Shown in pieces: positions 26,489 through 29,175 of a DNA stretch of 29,175 nucleotides. The stretch is from Conidiobolus incongruus B7586 (Eukaryota > Entomophthoromycota > Entomophthoromycetes > Entomophthorales > Conidiobolaceae). Below the pieces are notes generated by a model. That model worked only from the letters and a program-made list of their open reading frames with translations. It had not been told where the DNA came from and did not search any database. The stretch is taken from NCBI GenBank assembly GCA_000697335.1, contig JNEM01013261.1, positions 1-29,175 of the forward strand, given 5' to 3'. Positions within the stretch are counted from its first letter, which is position 1. Each line of letters begins with the position of its first letter. The translations under genes were made by a program, and so were the position numbers.

Positions 26489-27133
26489 GTATTTTATTTT
26501 AATAACCGCTGAAAGGTTATATAGAACCTTTTAAAATATCGTTTTATTATATAGACTGATCATCATGCTATTAAATATTATTATATCTAATTAATTAAAT
26601 TAGCTTCAGTGTTGCTTAATATTTTTGTACTATATCATTATAATCAAAATATCAATAACCAAAATTAAAGTTTGTATGTTTTCATTTTAATAGTATTACA
26701 AATCTATGGTATATTTTGAAGATACTATTTTGATAATATTTTGTTAATTGAAAACTGATATAAATAATTATAATATGATATGAATCATTCTAATAATTAC
26801 TCAACTAAAAATATTTTAAACCAAATTATCAATAATTATTATCATTTAAATATTACTTCCATAGTGAATGACTCAATAATATCTTGATCTGAATCGAACA
26901 ATATCCTAATCTACAAAATTCCGAATTAACACATTAAATGGACTAAAAATTCATTTTGTGCTCCAGTTTGAAATGATGATCCAAATAATAAGCTATTGAA
27001 TTGTTTTCAAAATTATCACTCTTTTTTCAAATCAAATTATCCAGTTTATTAATAGATTAAATAACAATAATATAACTATATAATAATTAATTAAGACTAA
27101 CAATACTAATATATATATAATAATAAAATAACT
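26489..27133. other. AT-rich intergenic region with one hairpin
   Basis: About 640 nt upstream of the C1-domain gene. AAAGGTT/AACCTTT (26512-26531) forms a 7-bp hairpin just past the candidate Pol III unit. Otherwise there is no recognisable element; the downstream part should carry the promoter of the gene at 27134. Confidence 0.5.
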
Positions 27134-29175
27134 ATGGAAGTACAACCCAACGAAATCCTAAGTCCGCTCTCAAAATCTCACAACTTATTCCCGAAAGCCG
27201 CTTCGAATCGGTCGCACTCCCCCAATATAGTTGGAGACATTACCGCGCAAATTGAACTTCTAAATCATTTGATAGGTACATTACTGAAAACATTGGGACC
27301 TACGTACTTATTCCAAAACTTCTTCCCCAATTTGAACAATACTCTAAGAAAGACGACGAGACGAATACCTAAAGATATTATTCAAGATTTGGATAGCTTG
27401 AGAAGGACTTTGGAGACGAATGATCTCACCAACTTGTAAATTCATTTTTCATTATAAAAAATAATTCATTAATGATTGATAGGTTGAATCCGACTCTAGA
27501 GTTAGGTACGAGTAACCAATTGTATAAATTAATAGATATTTTTAATGTGATGATATGCGATGAAGCTAAAGAGTGTTTTAACATTGACGAATTTGAAGAT
27601 TCTCAATTTTTATACCCTCAAATCTTAGATATTATTACCACTATTTTGACTAATACTAAGAGATTGGCCGTTGAGAGTATTGTCCCACTGTTGAATTCCT
27701 TGCTTCCGGGGATCAGCTACTTTGAGGATGATTATCTATTACATATGTTGCGGTTGATTTTGGATTATTCTTTGCTGAATGCTGCTCGTGGTGATGCTAT
27801 GGCTAAGAAGTCCTTTGATTCGTTATTTGTACCCCTGGTTACGGGGTTGTTGAACAGATACGGAAGCTTCAGGTATTTGAGTACGTGTCAACCCAAATTC
27901 ATGAGTTGGTTAGAACAAATTTTCGACTTGTGGCCTGAAACTTTCGTCAATCAGTTGATTGTTCTCGCAGCCCAGCCCAGTGATACCGATATGAGAAGAG
28001 CCATTTTTGACTTGTTGATTTATATCTGTCCTAACATTTTTGGATGGGTTAAGATTGCTAGTAGTTTGAATGCGTTCCATATTGCATCCTTGGTGGGTCA
28101 GAATGTGGATGTTCATTTGAAAGTGCCTTTTAATTTCGTGCCTTATGATCATCCTCATCTTTTGACGAATTATAACAATGAAACCAAATGTTTTTCATGT
28201 GGCCAACACATAGGAGATAAAGATATATTTATGTGTATGTTGACGGATCAATTAATTCATAGGGATTGTCTACCTCAAACTTTAAAAATTTATTGATGGT
28301 TATGATTCAGAAGAATCTACGCCTATTGAAACTATAGAATATTCACCATCTCGCATTTTCCAACAAAGATTCACCCAATATTCAGCAGAGAGTGACGATC
28401 ATTCACTAATTAAAGCAAATTTCTTCCAAACCGACATCTGCTCCAGCTGTATAGAACCAATATGGGGTATCAAAAATCAAGGATACATCTGCATACAATG
28501 TAATTCCAAATACCACGACAGCTGCACCAACAAACTTATTAATTGCACCAAGGTCAAACCCCAGGAATCGCTAAAAATCACTAACGATCGGGTGAAAACT
28601 TCATTCCAAACGCATATGCTGGAACTCGGCCTAGATATTAACACCAAGTCCGACAAACTAGAGCACCTGAGCTTGAATCACCTAAAATTAGTGTATCACT
28701 ACCTTCACCTTCAAAATATTCTGAATCTTCGCAGTACTTGGGATCCTATCAAAAACTTTTGGACCGAGCTTTTACCCCTCATCAACCATGTGAAAGCCGT
28801 TGTGGAGAGGGACAGTGATTGCGGCAGCAGTTTACTATTCGACAGGATGGAGCAATCTAATCTCATAGTGAAATTCATCCAGCTCAATGCGGACAAGTTG
28901 AATCAAATTCAAGCGAACGATGATTTGAACATTTACGACCAGTTGTCCAATTTCCTATTTTTGAGTTTGAGACTGTCATCATCCAGATTAACTGAGATTT
29001 TGGTTCAAAATATGCCGCTGATGGGAGTTTTGAGTCTACAATTCCCCAAATCCATAAGTTCAAATTATGAAATTTCATCGACTAAAATTTACTTCCCAGT
29101 GGATTTTGCTAGCAATGAGACGTTTAATGTTCGTCAAATCCTATATCTTATCGAGGGGTGCCTCTTCGAAATAAA
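27134..29175 (+). CDS. Unidentified protein with tandem C1 zinc fingers after a helical region; partial at right edge, apparent frameshift
   Basis: Exon 1 is 27134-27435. A 47-nt GT-AG intron (27436-27482) follows, then the frame runs from 27483 to a TGA at 28294-28296. Coding resumes one frame over (usable from about 28286) and stays open to the window end. The first 320 residues look like an all-helical HEAT/ARM-type solenoid (for example VESIVPLLNSLLPG, MRRAIFDLLIYICP). Then comes a C1-like finger: His324, 12 residues, CFSC (337-340), a Cys, then HRDC (360-363), with Thr where one zinc Cys should be. After the frame change a second C1 (28400-28546) follows HX12CX2CX13CX2CX4HX2CX6C, with IWGIKNQGY in the middle, all ligands present. 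The C1 fold binds diacylglycerol, other lipids or proteins; function is unknown. The frame change sits at an A5 run (28284-28288). I do not recognise the family. Confidence 0.7.

Noticed and set aside
28240-28368. Intron models to explain the frame change in the C1-domain gene
   Set aside because: Candidate donors at 28239-28265 joined to the nearest AG acceptors either give TAA at the junction or remove the HRDC zinc ligands.

Overview
The window comes from a very AT-rich eukaryotic nuclear genome, almost certainly fungal. The evidence is short GT-AG introns (47-68 nt), a fungal-length ATP sulfurylase with a kinase-like C-terminal domain, an EF-hand MscS channel of the fungal Msy type, and a fungal-style ARF-GEF with a long disordered N-terminus. 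An ACAA2-type (mitochondrial, animal-like) thiolase and the long AT-rich spacers lean towards an early-diverging lineage rather than Dikarya. This placement is inference and the sequence alone does not settle the phylum.

Layout, left to right: a 3.2 kb gene-free AT-rich stretch; a two-exon Sec7/PH ARF-GEF on + (3235-6956); convergent with it, the three-exon spliceosome factor CWC25 on - (7476-8702); a single-exon MscS/EF-hand channel on - (10302-12323); a long spacer holding a decayed mariner-family DNA transposon (about 15122-16302); tRNA-Leu(CAA) on - (17992-18074); the two-exon ATP sulfurylase MET3 on - (18476-20259); Mediator subunit MED20 in four exons on + (22530-23310); an ACAA2-type thiolase on - (23865-25067); a GC-richer candidate RNA polymerase III unit or tRNA-derived SINE on + (about 26161-26488); and the 5' part of an unidentified protein with tandem C1 zinc fingers on +, running off the right edge (27134-29175).

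The genes are unrelated housekeeping functions: vesicle traffic, splicing, ion homeostasis, sulfate assimilation, transcription and fatty-acid oxidation. There is no operon or evident cluster. Coding exons stand out as GC-richer islands.

The two observations most worth following are both in the spacers. The first is the mariner relic, whose CpA and TpG dinucleotides are about three-fold depleted against a nearby spacer, with Trp codons read as stops; this resembles repeat-induced point mutation. The second is the 26.2-26.5 kb island, with a good A box, a near-consensus B box, no internal T4 run, a terminal T5 and several foldbacks. I did not find a clear multi-gene novel system.
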